This document shows positions 22,013 to 29,194 of a DNA stretch of 33,138 bases, one piece after another. Position 1 is the stretch's first letter. Each line of letters begins with the position of its first letter. The translations under genes were made by a program, and so were the position numbers. Source of the DNA: a virus; IMG/VR virus record IMGVR_UViG_3300033145_003427, positions 1-33,138 of that record; one strand, written 5' to 3'. The notes under the pieces were generated by a model that saw only the letters and a program-made list of their open reading frames with translations, was not told the DNA's origin and did no database searches.

Positions 22013-23119
22013 TTAAGCAGTACTTTTGTAAGCATATCGATAATCTACAGCGCCAATACCCCCAAACATACGGACTTTAAATTTACTCTTTATGTCTCTT
22101 GAAAACTCATCCTCATGTCCGGGCTTCATCGACATCGTCTGTAATGGCCAAACTTCTTCCCACCAGAACGACCGTTTAAAATTGCCCCAATACCAAGTAG
22201 TAGCGCTTTGTTTAGTAATATAAGGACTAGTCCTCACTTTAAACTTTCCTTTGAAGATATTAACTGCATTCTCAGCCGACTCTGGTACTAATGTAGAATT
22301 AGCCATCTGCAAAGCTTCAATCTGCAAATCCTTTGGGACAAGAACAATTACATCATCATCAGCAATGAAGATGTAATCTGTATCATGAGTTCCTGTAGAA
22401 TCATCCCTCATCTGATGAGCCAATTTTTCTACTTCTTCAAGACCTGACTCACCAAAAGGATTAGAAGTTTTTAAATTACCATTACCTGTAGAATAAATAG
22501 CAGTTCCCGTTCCTTCAGGTCTATATACAACATATTGACCAGCCTTCTGGACATCCTGAACACCCTCAACAATAAGTCTCTCTTTATACTGAGCAGCCTT
22601 GTCTCCTATTCCTTGAGCTCGAGTAAGGATCTGACCAGTCTGGTCGAAAAAGATCATCTCCTCTGTAACAGATATAATACGTCCATATTTCTTGTTATGG
22701 ATTGTAACATGTTTTTCTGTCAGAGTTGAATCATCATAAGGATGTCCCTCTGGAACCTCGTCCACTCCTTCTGAAGCAGTAAACCCAGCCACAGTGTCAA
22801 TCTTCTGCTTGATCCCAGGTACAGTAGTAACTAGTTCATCTCCTATCGTAGGGGCTGACTCAAAGGCTTCGATGATTCTCGAATTGATCAACTCCCCCGT
22901 AATCTTAGGAAAAGAATCTGAGGAGACTGCCTCATGGATACTCCTAACGGAGCCATCCTCGTTTCTTTCACAAGCCTCCCAGATCTCTCGAATAGAAAAG
23001 TCATCCGGTCTCAGCTTTCCGCTCTCAAGTGCTTTTTGAATCACTCGACGAGCTCCTTCGCTACCTTTTGACTCCAATAGATCTCGGAGAGCAGTTCCTG
23101 TAGTATCTCTAAAAGCCAT
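22013..23119 (-). CDS. Major capsid protein (HK97-fold)
   Basis: This 368-aa protein forms the icosahedral shell. It follows the protease/scaffold and decoration genes, as usual. The N-terminal 60 or so residues are helical and charged. Then comes a capsid-like core: VTIHNKKYGRIISVTEEMIF, FDQTGQILTRAQGIGDKAAQ, TDYIFIADDDVIVLVPKDLQ, IKSKFKVRMFGGIGAVDYRY. These are arranged as E-loop, P-domain and A-domain of HK97-like proteins. There is no obvious long cleaved delta domain, since the protein is helical from residue 8. AGGAGG lies nine bases before the ATG. Assignment is by position, size and pattern. Confidence 0.85.
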   Translation of the reverse strand: MAFRDTTGTALRDLLESKGSEGARRVIQKALESGKLRPDDFSIREIWEACERNEDGSVRSIHEAVSSDSFPKITGELINSRIIEAFESAPTIGDELVTTVPGIKQKIDTVAGFTASEGVDEVPEGHPYDDSTLTEKHVTIHNKKYGRIISVTEEMIFFDQTGQILTRAQGIGDKAAQYKERLIVEGVQDVQKAGQYVVYRPEGTGTAIYSTGNGNLKTSNPFGESGLEEVEKLAHQMRDDSTGTHDTDYIFIADDDVIVLVPKDLQIEALQMANSTLVPESAENAVNIFKGKFKVRTSPYITKQSATTWYWGNFKRSFWWEEVWPLQTMSMKPGHEDEFSRDIKSKFKVRMFGGIGAVDYRYAYKSTA

Positions 23120-23145
23120 CTTTCAAATCCTCCTTAATCTCTCTT

Positions 23146-23661
23146 TTAACTTATCACTCCCAAGCCGTAGGTGCTATGAATTATCACCTGGGCTGTTTTA
23201 GCATGTACTTTTCTTTCAGCAAAATAGCCGATGGCCTTTGCTGTTTGTGTGGTTAACATAACTTTCTGATCAAACATATCAGAAGCACTTGAGGTTCCAG
23301 ATACCCCAGCAATCTTTCCTACATCGACAGTGGTAGCAGGACTAAGGTCAAACTCAAAAACTCCTTCCCTAGCCACCGCAATATTCTCTGCTGGTTTATC
23401 TAATCCGCCATCCTTATCACTCAATGCAACACCAAGAAAACGGCTAGGAACAGCGGCTTTGTTAATCTCCAAAGAGGCTCCTGATTTCCTTAGCCAACTA
23501 ATAGGATAACCAGTATGACTTGCTGTAGATGAGCCATTGTTTCTCAGGTTGTCTTCATTATCGAAGAAGATAAGATCCCCCATTTCCACAGTTGTTCCAC
23601 TTGAGAACTTTACTGTGATGGGATTCTTACGACCTGAATGCCAACGATTTACATTAGCCAT
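23146..23661 (-). CDS. Capsid decoration-like protein, paralog B
   Basis: This 171-aa protein resembles the next gene upstream: both have a start of about 25 residues ending T-V-E-x-G-D-L (TVEMGDLIFFDNEDNL here), a central FLGVALSDKDGGL with A-x-D-G-V-F/E-F, and an ending H-T/S-x-Y-G-L/R-G. This is the layout of small capsid-binding or decoration proteins. Its ribosome binding site is weaker (AGG with a second AGG close to the ATG). It lies between paralog A and the capsid gene. Confidence 0.7.
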   Translation of the reverse strand: MANVNRWHSGRKNPITVKFSSGTTVEMGDLIFFDNEDNLRNNGSSTASHTGYPISWLRKSGASLEINKAAVPSRFLGVALSDKDGGLDKPAENIAVAREGVFEFDLSPATTVDVGKIAGVSGTSSASDMFDQKVMLTTQTAKAIGYFAERKVHAKTAQVIIHSTYGLGVIS

Positions 23662-23678
23662 AACCTACATATCCTAGT

Positions 23679-24230
23679 TTAGGTTATTAATCCACGACCA
23701 TACTTAGTATGGATTTGGAAATCCACATAAGTGGTCCCTGCTTCATTATTCAACACACAATAACCCAGGTATGCTGTAGTTCCCCCAACTGTAGCATTGT
23801 CAATAAGGGATACGTTCTGTGGGGAAACCCCTACTCCTGTAGTTAAAGTAGGTGGGGTTACTGCAGAAACTTTCAACCCAATCGTGGTTCCTGTAACGTC
23901 CGCCGTTGCCTTTTTATGATAAGGATAACGGAAGACTCCGTCAGTGGCCACAGTGATGTTGTTTGATACTCCACTTGCGGAGCCGCTCATAGCTACTCCT
24001 ACAAACCACTGTTTGCAAACATTAGCAGCATTACTGACCCCACCTTTTACAACGTCACCAGAAACAGAACTAAAAGAGTAGCCGTAGTAATCCGCTGTTC
24101 TACCTGACTGATCTACCTTTGCTACACCACCAATAACCATAAGATCACCTGGTTCAACAGTGACATCGCTGTGGACAGGAACAGTTATTTCGTTCAAATC
24201 ACCTCTAAGGTGTCTATTATGTCCAGCCAT
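23679..24230 (-). CDS. Capsid decoration-like protein, paralog A
   Basis: This 183-aa protein has TVEPGDLMVIGGVAKVDQSG near residue 24, WFVGVAMSGSASGVSNNITV with ATDGVFRYPYHKKATADVTG in the middle, and an ending QIHTKYGRGLIT. It is a diverged duplicate of the 171-aa protein. Such proteins stabilise capsids by covering capsomer junctions. AGGAGG lies nine bases before the ATG. It is placed between the protease/scaffold gene and the capsid gene, as usual for decoration genes. Confidence 0.7.
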   Translation of the reverse strand: MAGHNRHLRGDLNEITVPVHSDVTVEPGDLMVIGGVAKVDQSGRTADYYGYSFSSVSGDVVKGGVSNAANVCKQWFVGVAMSGSASGVSNNITVATDGVFRYPYHKKATADVTGTTIGLKVSAVTPPTLTTGVGVSPQNVSLIDNATVGGTTAYLGYCVLNNEAGTTYVDFQIHTKYGRGLIT

Positions 24231-24244
24231 TTATCAAATCCTCC

Positions 24245-24799
24245 TTACTTTCCTAATTTCTTATCGACAAAGTCGTCTATATCTTCATCTGTTACTTTTT
24301 GCTTAGACTCAGTAGTTTCTTTGTCGGGGTTGTAATGGTCACCAGAGCCTTTAACCTTACCAGAATCAGAAGCCAATAAAGCCTTTCGATCTTCAACCAA
24401 TTGCTTGGCTTGCTCTTCAACCGTAATCACTTTGTCGTCTTCTTTCTTTTCCTGAAGAGCCATAAGACTCTCTGTAAAGACTTCAGTGATAGCTTCTTTC
24501 GGAAGATCCTTAGTCAACTCAGCGATCATCGTTTTCTTCTCAGCAATTTTCTCAGAAAGCTCTTTCTCGTCGAGCTTGACCTTAAGATCCTGATTCTGAC
24601 TTTTAAGTTCGTCTCGTTCCTTCTTCAGTTCCTCAATCTCTTTGTCTTTTGTTTTAGTTGTTTCTTCCAAGTTATCCTCCAACTTCTTGATCTCAGCCTT
24701 TGCTTCGGTAAGATCAGCCCCTGCCTTTTTTGCTTCCTCAGACTTTTTATACTCTTCTACAGCCTGATTTTTGATTTGCTCAATCTGATCCTTGTCCAT
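24245..24799 (-). CDS. Nested scaffold protein (in-frame internal start)
   Basis: M284 of the protease-scaffold fusion is preceded by GGAGG (24812-24808) with an eight-base spacer AAGAAAAC, a near-ideal start site. The product would be 184 aa: the acidic/basic coiled-coil scaffold without the protease. This mirrors lambda, where Nu3 is made from inside gene C. Expected role: abundant internal scaffold for prohead assembly, later degraded by the protease. The length fits phage scaffolds (roughly 130-200 aa). Confidence 0.75.
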   Translation of the reverse strand: MDKDQIEQIKNQAVEEYKKSEEAKKAGADLTEAKAEIKKLEDNLEETTKTKDKEIEELKKERDELKSQNQDLKVKLDEKELSEKIAEKKTMIAELTKDLPKEAITEVFTESLMALQEKKEDDKVITVEEQAKQLVEDRKALLASDSGKVKGSGDHYNPDKETTESKQKVTDEDIDDFVDKKLGK

Positions 24800-25648
24800 G
24801 TTTTCTTCCTCCGTTATTGATTCTTTTATGGCTGACAGTTTCTTTTTGACTTCCTTATCGAGATCGTCAAACACTGCCATAACCTTTTTCCGTTTATCTG
24901 TGACGGACATCTTCTCATCATAGAGAGTCTTTTCAATCAAACCATTAGCGATATATGTAATATCACTAATCTCTCTACGAATTTTGTCGTTGTCCAGTTT
25001 ATCCTGAATCATCCCCTCTTCAGCGAAGAGAGCTTCAACTTTATCTTCTACAAGGTCTTTCAAGATTTCGATCTCGGGGTTGGCATTTTGTTCGACTTTC
25101 TGCCCTAGGCCCTCCCAGAGGTTAGAAATCGTAGCTCCCTCGCTCACGCAGTCGAAACTACGCACTTTATCAATATCTACAACATTCTCTCTACCCTTAC
25201 TATCCGAAAATACTTTAACTCTACAATTAACGCTCATCCCCATTCCATGAGGTTGGATAGTAGCAATATCTCTCATCAAATCAAAGTAAGCCTCTCTACA
25301 GCGAAGATTAGCATAGATTTTATCCCCATTCTGTCTTGCTCCTTCGAATGCTCCAATCCAGTCCCGAATTGATCTAACCCCCGATTTTTGTTTCATCTCA
25401 TCAACCGAGGGATGATCAGCATAGCACTTAGCTCCTTCTGCTAAAGCAGTCAAAGTAGCAATTGCTTTCGTACTATAGATTCGATCATTCGCAGAATTCC
25501 GAGTTCCAAAAAGACACACCCCTTGGATAGTATGATTATCTAGATCGATTCCAGCTTCAGTTACTTCAGAAAACACATTGCCAATATTTTCAATCACATC
25601 TTTCGGTTTTACCACATGACATATTGCTGTTCGTTTCTTTTCAGCCAT
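24245..25648 (-). CDS. Capsid maturation protease fused to scaffold domain
   Basis: This 467-aa protein has an N-terminal head-maturation serine protease (about 20-185). H79 in YADHPS and S139 in PHGMGMSVN are the likely catalytic residues, with D166 in RSFDCVSEGA a third candidate. The LFGTRNSANDRIYS segment is typical of the family's first strand. Residues 200-283 are a linker, and 284-400 a Lys/Glu-rich coiled coil (LKKERDELKSQNQDLKVKLD). The C-terminus ends VTDEDIDDFVDKKLGK. The protease cleaves scaffold and other head proteins after prohead assembly; the coiled coil scaffolds the shell. AGGAG precedes the ATG. An internal start yields the scaffold alone, as described next. Confidence 0.88.
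   Translation of the reverse strand: MAEKKRTAICHVVKPKDVIENIGNVFSEVTEAGIDLDNHTIQGVCLFGTRNSANDRIYSTKAIATLTALAEGAKCYADHPSVDEMKQKSGVRSIRDWIGAFEGARQNGDKIYANLRCREAYFDLMRDIATIQPHGMGMSVNCRVKVFSDSKGRENVVDIDKVRSFDCVSEGATISNLWEGLGQKVEQNANPEIEILKDLVEDKVEALFAEEGMIQDKLDNDKIRREISDITYIANGLIEKTLYDEKMSVTDKRKKVMAVFDDLDKEVKKKLSAIKESITEEENMDKDQIEQIKNQAVEEYKKSEEAKKAGADLTEAKAEIKKLEDNLEETTKTKDKEIEELKKERDELKSQNQDLKVKLDEKELSEKIAEKKTMIAELTKDLPKEAITEVFTESLMALQEKKEDDKVITVEEQAKQLVEDRKALLASDSGKVKGSGDHYNPDKETTESKQKVTDEDIDDFVDKKLGK
24808..24812 (-). promoter_or_regulatory. Internal ribosome binding site for nested scaffold
   Basis: GGAGG followed by AAGAAAAC and ATG lies within the protease-scaffold gene at the junction of protease-linker and coiled-coil regions. 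The coding need there is only for Glu-Glu-Asn, so the strong site appears selected rather than incidental. Confidence 0.75.
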
Positions 25649-25674
25649 TTATCCTAACTCCTAGGTCTATGTTC

Positions 25675-25743
25675 GTGACTACTCTGTCAGCTTTAGCTGA
25701 CAGCTTCTACGAATACACCGAAGGACTGTAGCTCCAGTCCTAA
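25675..25743 (-). ncRNA. IS200/IS605 right-end-like / omega-RNA-like element, copy 1
   Basis: On the minus strand: TTAGGACTGGAGCTACAGTC (with a six-pair GGACTG/CAGTCC stem), a linker, GTAGAAGC, then a perfect eight-pair stem CTGTCAGC-TAAA-GCTGACAG and GAGTAGTCAC. The arrangement is shared with copy 2 behind the capsid gene and resembles the right end/omega RNA of tnpB-type transposons. A ten-base direct repeat, ACGAACATAG, flanks it (25676-25667 and 25779-25770), the second copy lying in the final codons of the 190-aa gene. No transposon protein is seen. Confidence 0.5.
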
Positions 25744-25765
25744 TATGTTTAATGCTGCATTGGGG

Positions 25766-26338
25766 TCACCTATGTTCGTAAATTCCGTCAATCTTAGCTT
25801 CTTTAAAACAATCGTCCATAAAATTATCAACATCTGTTTCGCTTACGCCCTTCTTTTTCTTGCAAGCCGGAAGTGTGGGCCAGTTTCTGCAAACACAAGT
25901 CCGAATGCCAGAAGGATTAGGTGCGTTTCTTGCATAAGCCAAAGCTGCTATTGCCCTCTTCCTGGTATTAACCGGAAACGAACCTTTAGGAGCTCCACCA
26001 GACGGTCCGCAAAACTTCTTCACTCCAGGATACTGGCCAACATTACTGCCTCCAGGCTTGTCCTGAGGCCTTTTGCCTTGCTCTAGATACTGATTTGTTT
26101 CTCCTGACTCAATCAGTTCCTTCCAATAGTCGTCAAGATCCTGGTCCTCTTTACCTTTTAACCACTCAGCAACTTCTTCCTTCATCGTGCCACCAGTCGC
26201 TGCAGCGCCCTGGAGAAATGCCTTCTGTTTGGCTTTCTTTCTCGCTGTCTCATTACCAGGACTATAAATATAGCACCTACCACCACTCCCCCAACGATAC
26301 CCTGGTTTCCCCTTTTCACTACAAGACTGTACCGGCAC
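25766..26338 (-). CDS. Small Cys-containing virion/head-assembly protein
   Basis: This 190-aa protein has two modules. The first (residues 6-45: C6, GYRWGSGGRCYIYSPG, then KAKQKAFLQGAA) is a motif I know from small domains attached to phage head-assembly and protease proteins. The second (121-152: FPVNTRKRAIAALAYARNAP followed by SGIRTCVCRNW) resembles the F-P-I/V...A-A-L-x-Y segment seen near phage prohead proteases. A helical linker joins them. The start is GTG with GAGG six bases upstream. It lies between the minor head protein and the protease. A head-assembly role is likely, but its exact function is unknown. Confidence 0.6.
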   Translation of the reverse strand: MPVQSCSEKGKPGYRWGSGGRCYIYSPGNETARKKAKQKAFLQGAAATGGTMKEEVAEWLKGKEDQDLDDYWKELIESGETNQYLEQGKRPQDKPGGSNVGQYPGVKKFCGPSGGAPKGSFPVNTRKRAIAALAYARNAPNPSGIRTCVCRNWPTLPACKKKKGVSETDVDNFMDDCFKEAKIDGIYEHR

Positions 26339-26355
26339 TTTCTACCTCTTTTTAT

Positions 26356-26388
26356 ATATTAGTAAAAAAGGAAGATACATAATATTAG
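26356..26388 (-). promoter_or_regulatory. 33-bp conserved motif, copy B (upstream of 190-aa gene)
   Basis: On the minus strand AATATTATGTA and CTAATATAT are separated by 13 bases (T, CTTCC, TTTTTTA). The 33 bases match copy A at 30774-30806 at 28 positions without gaps. It ends 17 bases before the GTG start of the 190-aa gene. TATTAT within the left block could serve as a -10. A phage promoter or processing site is inferred. Confidence 0.5.
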
Positions 26389-26431
26389 ATCCTTTTTAGA
26401 AACAAAAAGAAACTGTGTTTATCTTTCTTGA

Positions 26432-29194
26432 TTAAGTGGTTTTGGTCTTCTTTTTCTTAGTAATCTGCTTAGCTTTTCTTTTCAACTTATCAATTGTAAG
26501 GATTCTTCTATCCGTTGCCATTTGATTGAGTTTTAACTTCCCCTTCTTCCAAAGACCATACCGAGTCGGGCCTAGAATATCTTCTGCCCTTCCTGCTTCG
26601 TAGATTGCAGAGGCGGGATCATCTAATTGTTTCAACCACATCGGGTAAGCAAGAGTTGAAGGAACTGGACCGGCAAAGGAGGCCCGTGTAGAAGGAGGAA
26701 CTTCCTTTGTCACTTTGTCTCCTAATTCTTTCCAGGATTTTGAGATGGGGGCTAGGACGCATCGGCAATTATGAGAAACAAATCCATTAGCTATATAAGA
26801 CTCATCATCCTCAACAGAAAAGTTATAAAGAGTAGTAGACGTCACTGTAGGAGTTTTCCCTCCTTTCTTAGTCGAAATCCAATGTTTCACAGAAACAACT
26901 TTTAATTCTATATACTTATATTCACCATTATGATTTGCCATAACTCTACACAACTCGTCCACACAAGAACCAACATCTGAATTTACTTCACTCTCAGAAT
27001 ATCGTAAAACAAGCCACCCTTGATCTTCTATCTCTTTTTGTCTTTTTTGATCTTTTTCTTTATTCTGATGCCAATAATCGCCATCTACCTCGATAGCAAT
27101 CTTAAGTTTAGGAATTGCAAAATCTACAAAATATCCAACTATAGGGTGTTGTTTTGTAAAAGTGAGCCCTCTTGCTTCCATCATTTCTCTGAACTTCTTT
27201 TCTAAACTAGATTCAAATCCCTTTCTAGCCATAACTCTATTAGGATGTTTATCAGGATTCTCTTTAAAAAATTTCCTCATCTTACGACCATAAACTAATC
27301 TTAGATGAGGATACTTCACCATGCAATTCTTATCGCCTTTTTTCGATTCAGAAATTTGAATCCTAACTTCTGGTCGTTTAGAAGGATTTCTCTCTCCAAT
27401 TTGTGGATTAGTTTGGAAAGGATGAATTCCATCATAAAACATTTTTGCAACTGCTCTTCTGGCTGGGACTGTGGCTGAATATCTATTTCTTTCTCCAGAA
27501 GCATATTGTTCTATATTTTTAGCACTAATTTTCTCTGACATATTCTTTCGATGTTCAGGATCTGTCCACTGTTTATCTGTAACATCTTTACTCAAACAAC
27601 TCTGAGAACAATGTTTTCTATTATAAGGAATCAATTTCCCACATCTCTTACATTCTGCAGCCAGATATCTCAACATATCACCAACTTTAATTTCTTTAGC
27701 AGGCTGCCATTCACCATCAATCATGAGAGGATGATCTGTAGTAACGGTCAGTTTTCTTGTGCCTGGTCTAAACACCTTACTTGTATTAAATCTAGGAAAT
27801 TCAACTTCTACAGTTACAACTTCTGGGCCTTTCACCTTATGTCGAATTATGTCCGTTACTTTTCTAAACCTCCCTTTGTGAGTCAGAACTCTATCTCCAA
27901 CTTCAATCTTACCTATAGATTTCATTCCTCTTGAAGTAAATATAGGAATTTGGTGGTCGATAAAACAATAAGGATGCAAAGGAATTATCGGAGCGTTGAT
28001 AACTCCTTCTTTATATTGATAAATCTTCCCGTCAAGAGATCCACAACGGATGCAATTGTGAACAAAAACCCCTTCAGCTAGAAAAGAATGGTCCTCTTCA
28101 ACAGCAATATCATAAACCTCCACTTCTTCTATCACTTCTTCAACTGATAATATTTCAATTTCCTCAAAAGTCATCTTATTTTTGCCATCGATTGCATCCC
28201 CTAGTTTTAAATTTCTAACCTCAATCCATCTTTCTTCTTTTAAAACTAAATGATCGGAAGTTATCTTCAAAATTTTTCCATTTGATAGTTTGACTTTTAA
28301 GTATCTATCCCTCTTAGTTTTCATCTTACCCAAAATCCGTCTCCAATTTCCTTTATGAGATAAAACCAAATCCCCTACTTTTACATCTTTTATTCTCTTC
28401 TCTCCTTCTTTGGTATTTACAATAGTTTCTGGAAGTAAACATGTTCTCGAATCAAGCGTACTCACGAATTGCACTCCACGCAGCACATCCTGATTCTCAT
28501 TATAGATCCCTCTTGCTACTCGATTACTAACATGTTGAATCTCTGTCCGAGCAACAATCTGAGCCTTATTCCATATCAACTTTTCTGCTTCTCCAGCTGT
28601 AAGTTTTACTGTAAGTTTTAATTCTTCTATTCTTGGAATCAAGGCAGGGGCTACAGGTTTAACCAACCTTTTAGCAGCCCTGGCCATGTCTTCCCCTTGA
28701 ATAATAGACTGAGTTAGTTCTCGTTTCATCAAACCGATAGCTTTCTGGTTTGTCCAGAGCAGTTCGTCAGCTATCTTTCTCTCACCAAGTAAAGGATTAG
28801 AAAGGATATGATCAATATGCCTATAAGGTAATCGGACTATATCTATTCCAAGCGGGCCGTAAGCCTTGTCTAACATGTTATGATAGACCTGAGAATCTAA
28901 TAGGGCTATCTCTTTCATTCCATCTTCTAAGATGCCAGCCGACTGAAGCGCAGCAGCATTTAAAACCCCTTGAACCTCAGCCAACTGTGCCTTTAATCGA
29001 GCCACTCGGAAATCAAGACTGAATCCAGTACCGTATTTTTCCAGAGAAACAAGCCGATCATAGATTTGGTTTTTGGCCCTCCTGTAAGGCTTGAGCATAC
29101 TATGAATGGTTTTGGTTTCAAACCTATACTGATAATGTGGCCATTTCAGTAGAAATTCTCGGAAGGAAAGAGAAACATTTTTCTTAGCAGGCAT
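26432..29194 (-). CDS. MuF-type minor head protein (SPP1 gp7-like) interrupted by two inteins
   Basis: The 920-aa precursor contains an extein of 391 aa (residues 1-251, 381-409, 810-920) after two splicing events. Joined, the extein reads STLDSRT-CIRCGSLDGKIY, then IIPLHPY-CRCVLAPISK, which is the signature T-C-x-x-C-x-x-L-D-G-K-x-Y...L-H-P-x-C-R-C of the MuF/SPP1 gp7 family. The N-terminal part is helical (long segments around 60-100 and 140-230) and binds the portal in related phages. It acts in head morphogenesis or is carried into the cell with DNA. The ATG follows the portal stop directly (TAG ATG). Both inteins sit before conserved cysteines. Confidence 0.9.
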   Translation of the reverse strand: MPAKKNVSLSFREFLLKWPHYQYRFETKTIHSMLKPYRRAKNQIYDRLVSLEKYGTGFSLDFRVARLKAQLAEVQGVLNAAALQSAGILEDGMKEIALLDSQVYHNMLDKAYGPLGIDIVRLPYRHIDHILSNPLLGERKIADELLWTNQKAIGLMKRELTQSIIQGEDMARAAKRLVKPVAPALIPRIEELKLTVKLTAGEAEKLIWNKAQIVARTEIQHVSNRVARGIYNENQDVLRGVQFVSTLDSRTCLLPETIVNTKEGEKRIKDVKVGDLVLSHKGNWRRILGKMKTKRDRYLKVKLSNGKILKITSDHLVLKEERWIEVRNLKLGDAIDGKNKMTFEEIEILSVEEVIEEVEVYDIAVEEDHSFLAEGVFVHNCIRCGSLDGKIYQYKEGVINAPIIPLHPYCFIDHQIPIFTSRGMKSIGKIEVGDRVLTHKGRFRKVTDIIRHKVKGPEVVTVEVEFPRFNTSKVFRPGTRKLTVTTDHPLMIDGEWQPAKEIKVGDMLRYLAAECKRCGKLIPYNRKHCSQSCLSKDVTDKQWTDPEHRKNMSEKISAKNIEQYASGERNRYSATVPARRAVAKMFYDGIHPFQTNPQIGERNPSKRPEVRIQISESKKGDKNCMVKYPHLRLVYGRKMRKFFKENPDKHPNRVMARKGFESSLEKKFREMMEARGLTFTKQHPIVGYFVDFAIPKLKIAIEVDGDYWHQNKEKDQKRQKEIEDQGWLVLRYSESEVNSDVGSCVDELCRVMANHNGEYKYIELKVVSVKHWISTKKGGKTPTVTSTTLYNFSVEDDESYIANGFVSHNCRCVLAPISKSWKELGDKVTKEVPPSTRASFAGPVPSTLAYPMWLKQLDDPASAIYEAGRAEDILGPTRYGLWKKGKLKLNQMATDRRILTIDKLKRKAKQITKKKKTKTT
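26768..27967 (-). mobile_element. Intein 2 with Vsr-like/EDxHD-type homing endonuclease (400 aa)
   Basis: The intein runs from C410 to N809, with C810 as the first extein residue (SHN|C). Block A is CFIDHQIPIF with IGKIEVGDRVLTHKG; block B is LTVTTDHPLM with T486 and H488; block F/G is YNFSVEDDESYIANGFVSHN. Between them is a four-cysteine zinc-finger-like unit (C515, C518, C529, C533), NUMOD3-like stretches (DPEHRKNMSEKISAKN at 546-561; GERNPSKRPEVRIQISESKK at 600-619), and a nuclease: FESSLEKKFREMMEARG, YFVDFAIPKLKIAIEVDGDY with D691, E702, D704 and H709. This is the Vsr/DUF559-like PD-(D/E)XK fold seen in some homing endonucleases. Cleavage of inteinless copies of the gene is the expected role. 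Confidence 0.85.
28055..28441 (-). other. Intein 1, mini-intein without endonuclease (129 aa)
   Basis: The intein runs from C252 to N380, with C381 as the first extein residue. Block A is CLLPETIVNTKEGEKRIKDV with KVGDLVLSHKG; block B is ITSDHLVL with H315; block F/G is VYDIAVEEDHSFLAEGVFVH ending in N380. All needed splicing residues (C1, block B His, terminal His-Asn, C+1) are present. There is no room for a homing nuclease, so it is a mini-intein that probably lost one. Splicing restores SRT-CIRCGSLDGKIY. Confidence 0.88.

Noticed and set aside
26339-26431. Rho-independent terminator after the MuF gene
   Set aside because: The spacer is A/T-rich, but no GC-rich stem with a T tract could be found; the 33-bp motif is the only clear signal.
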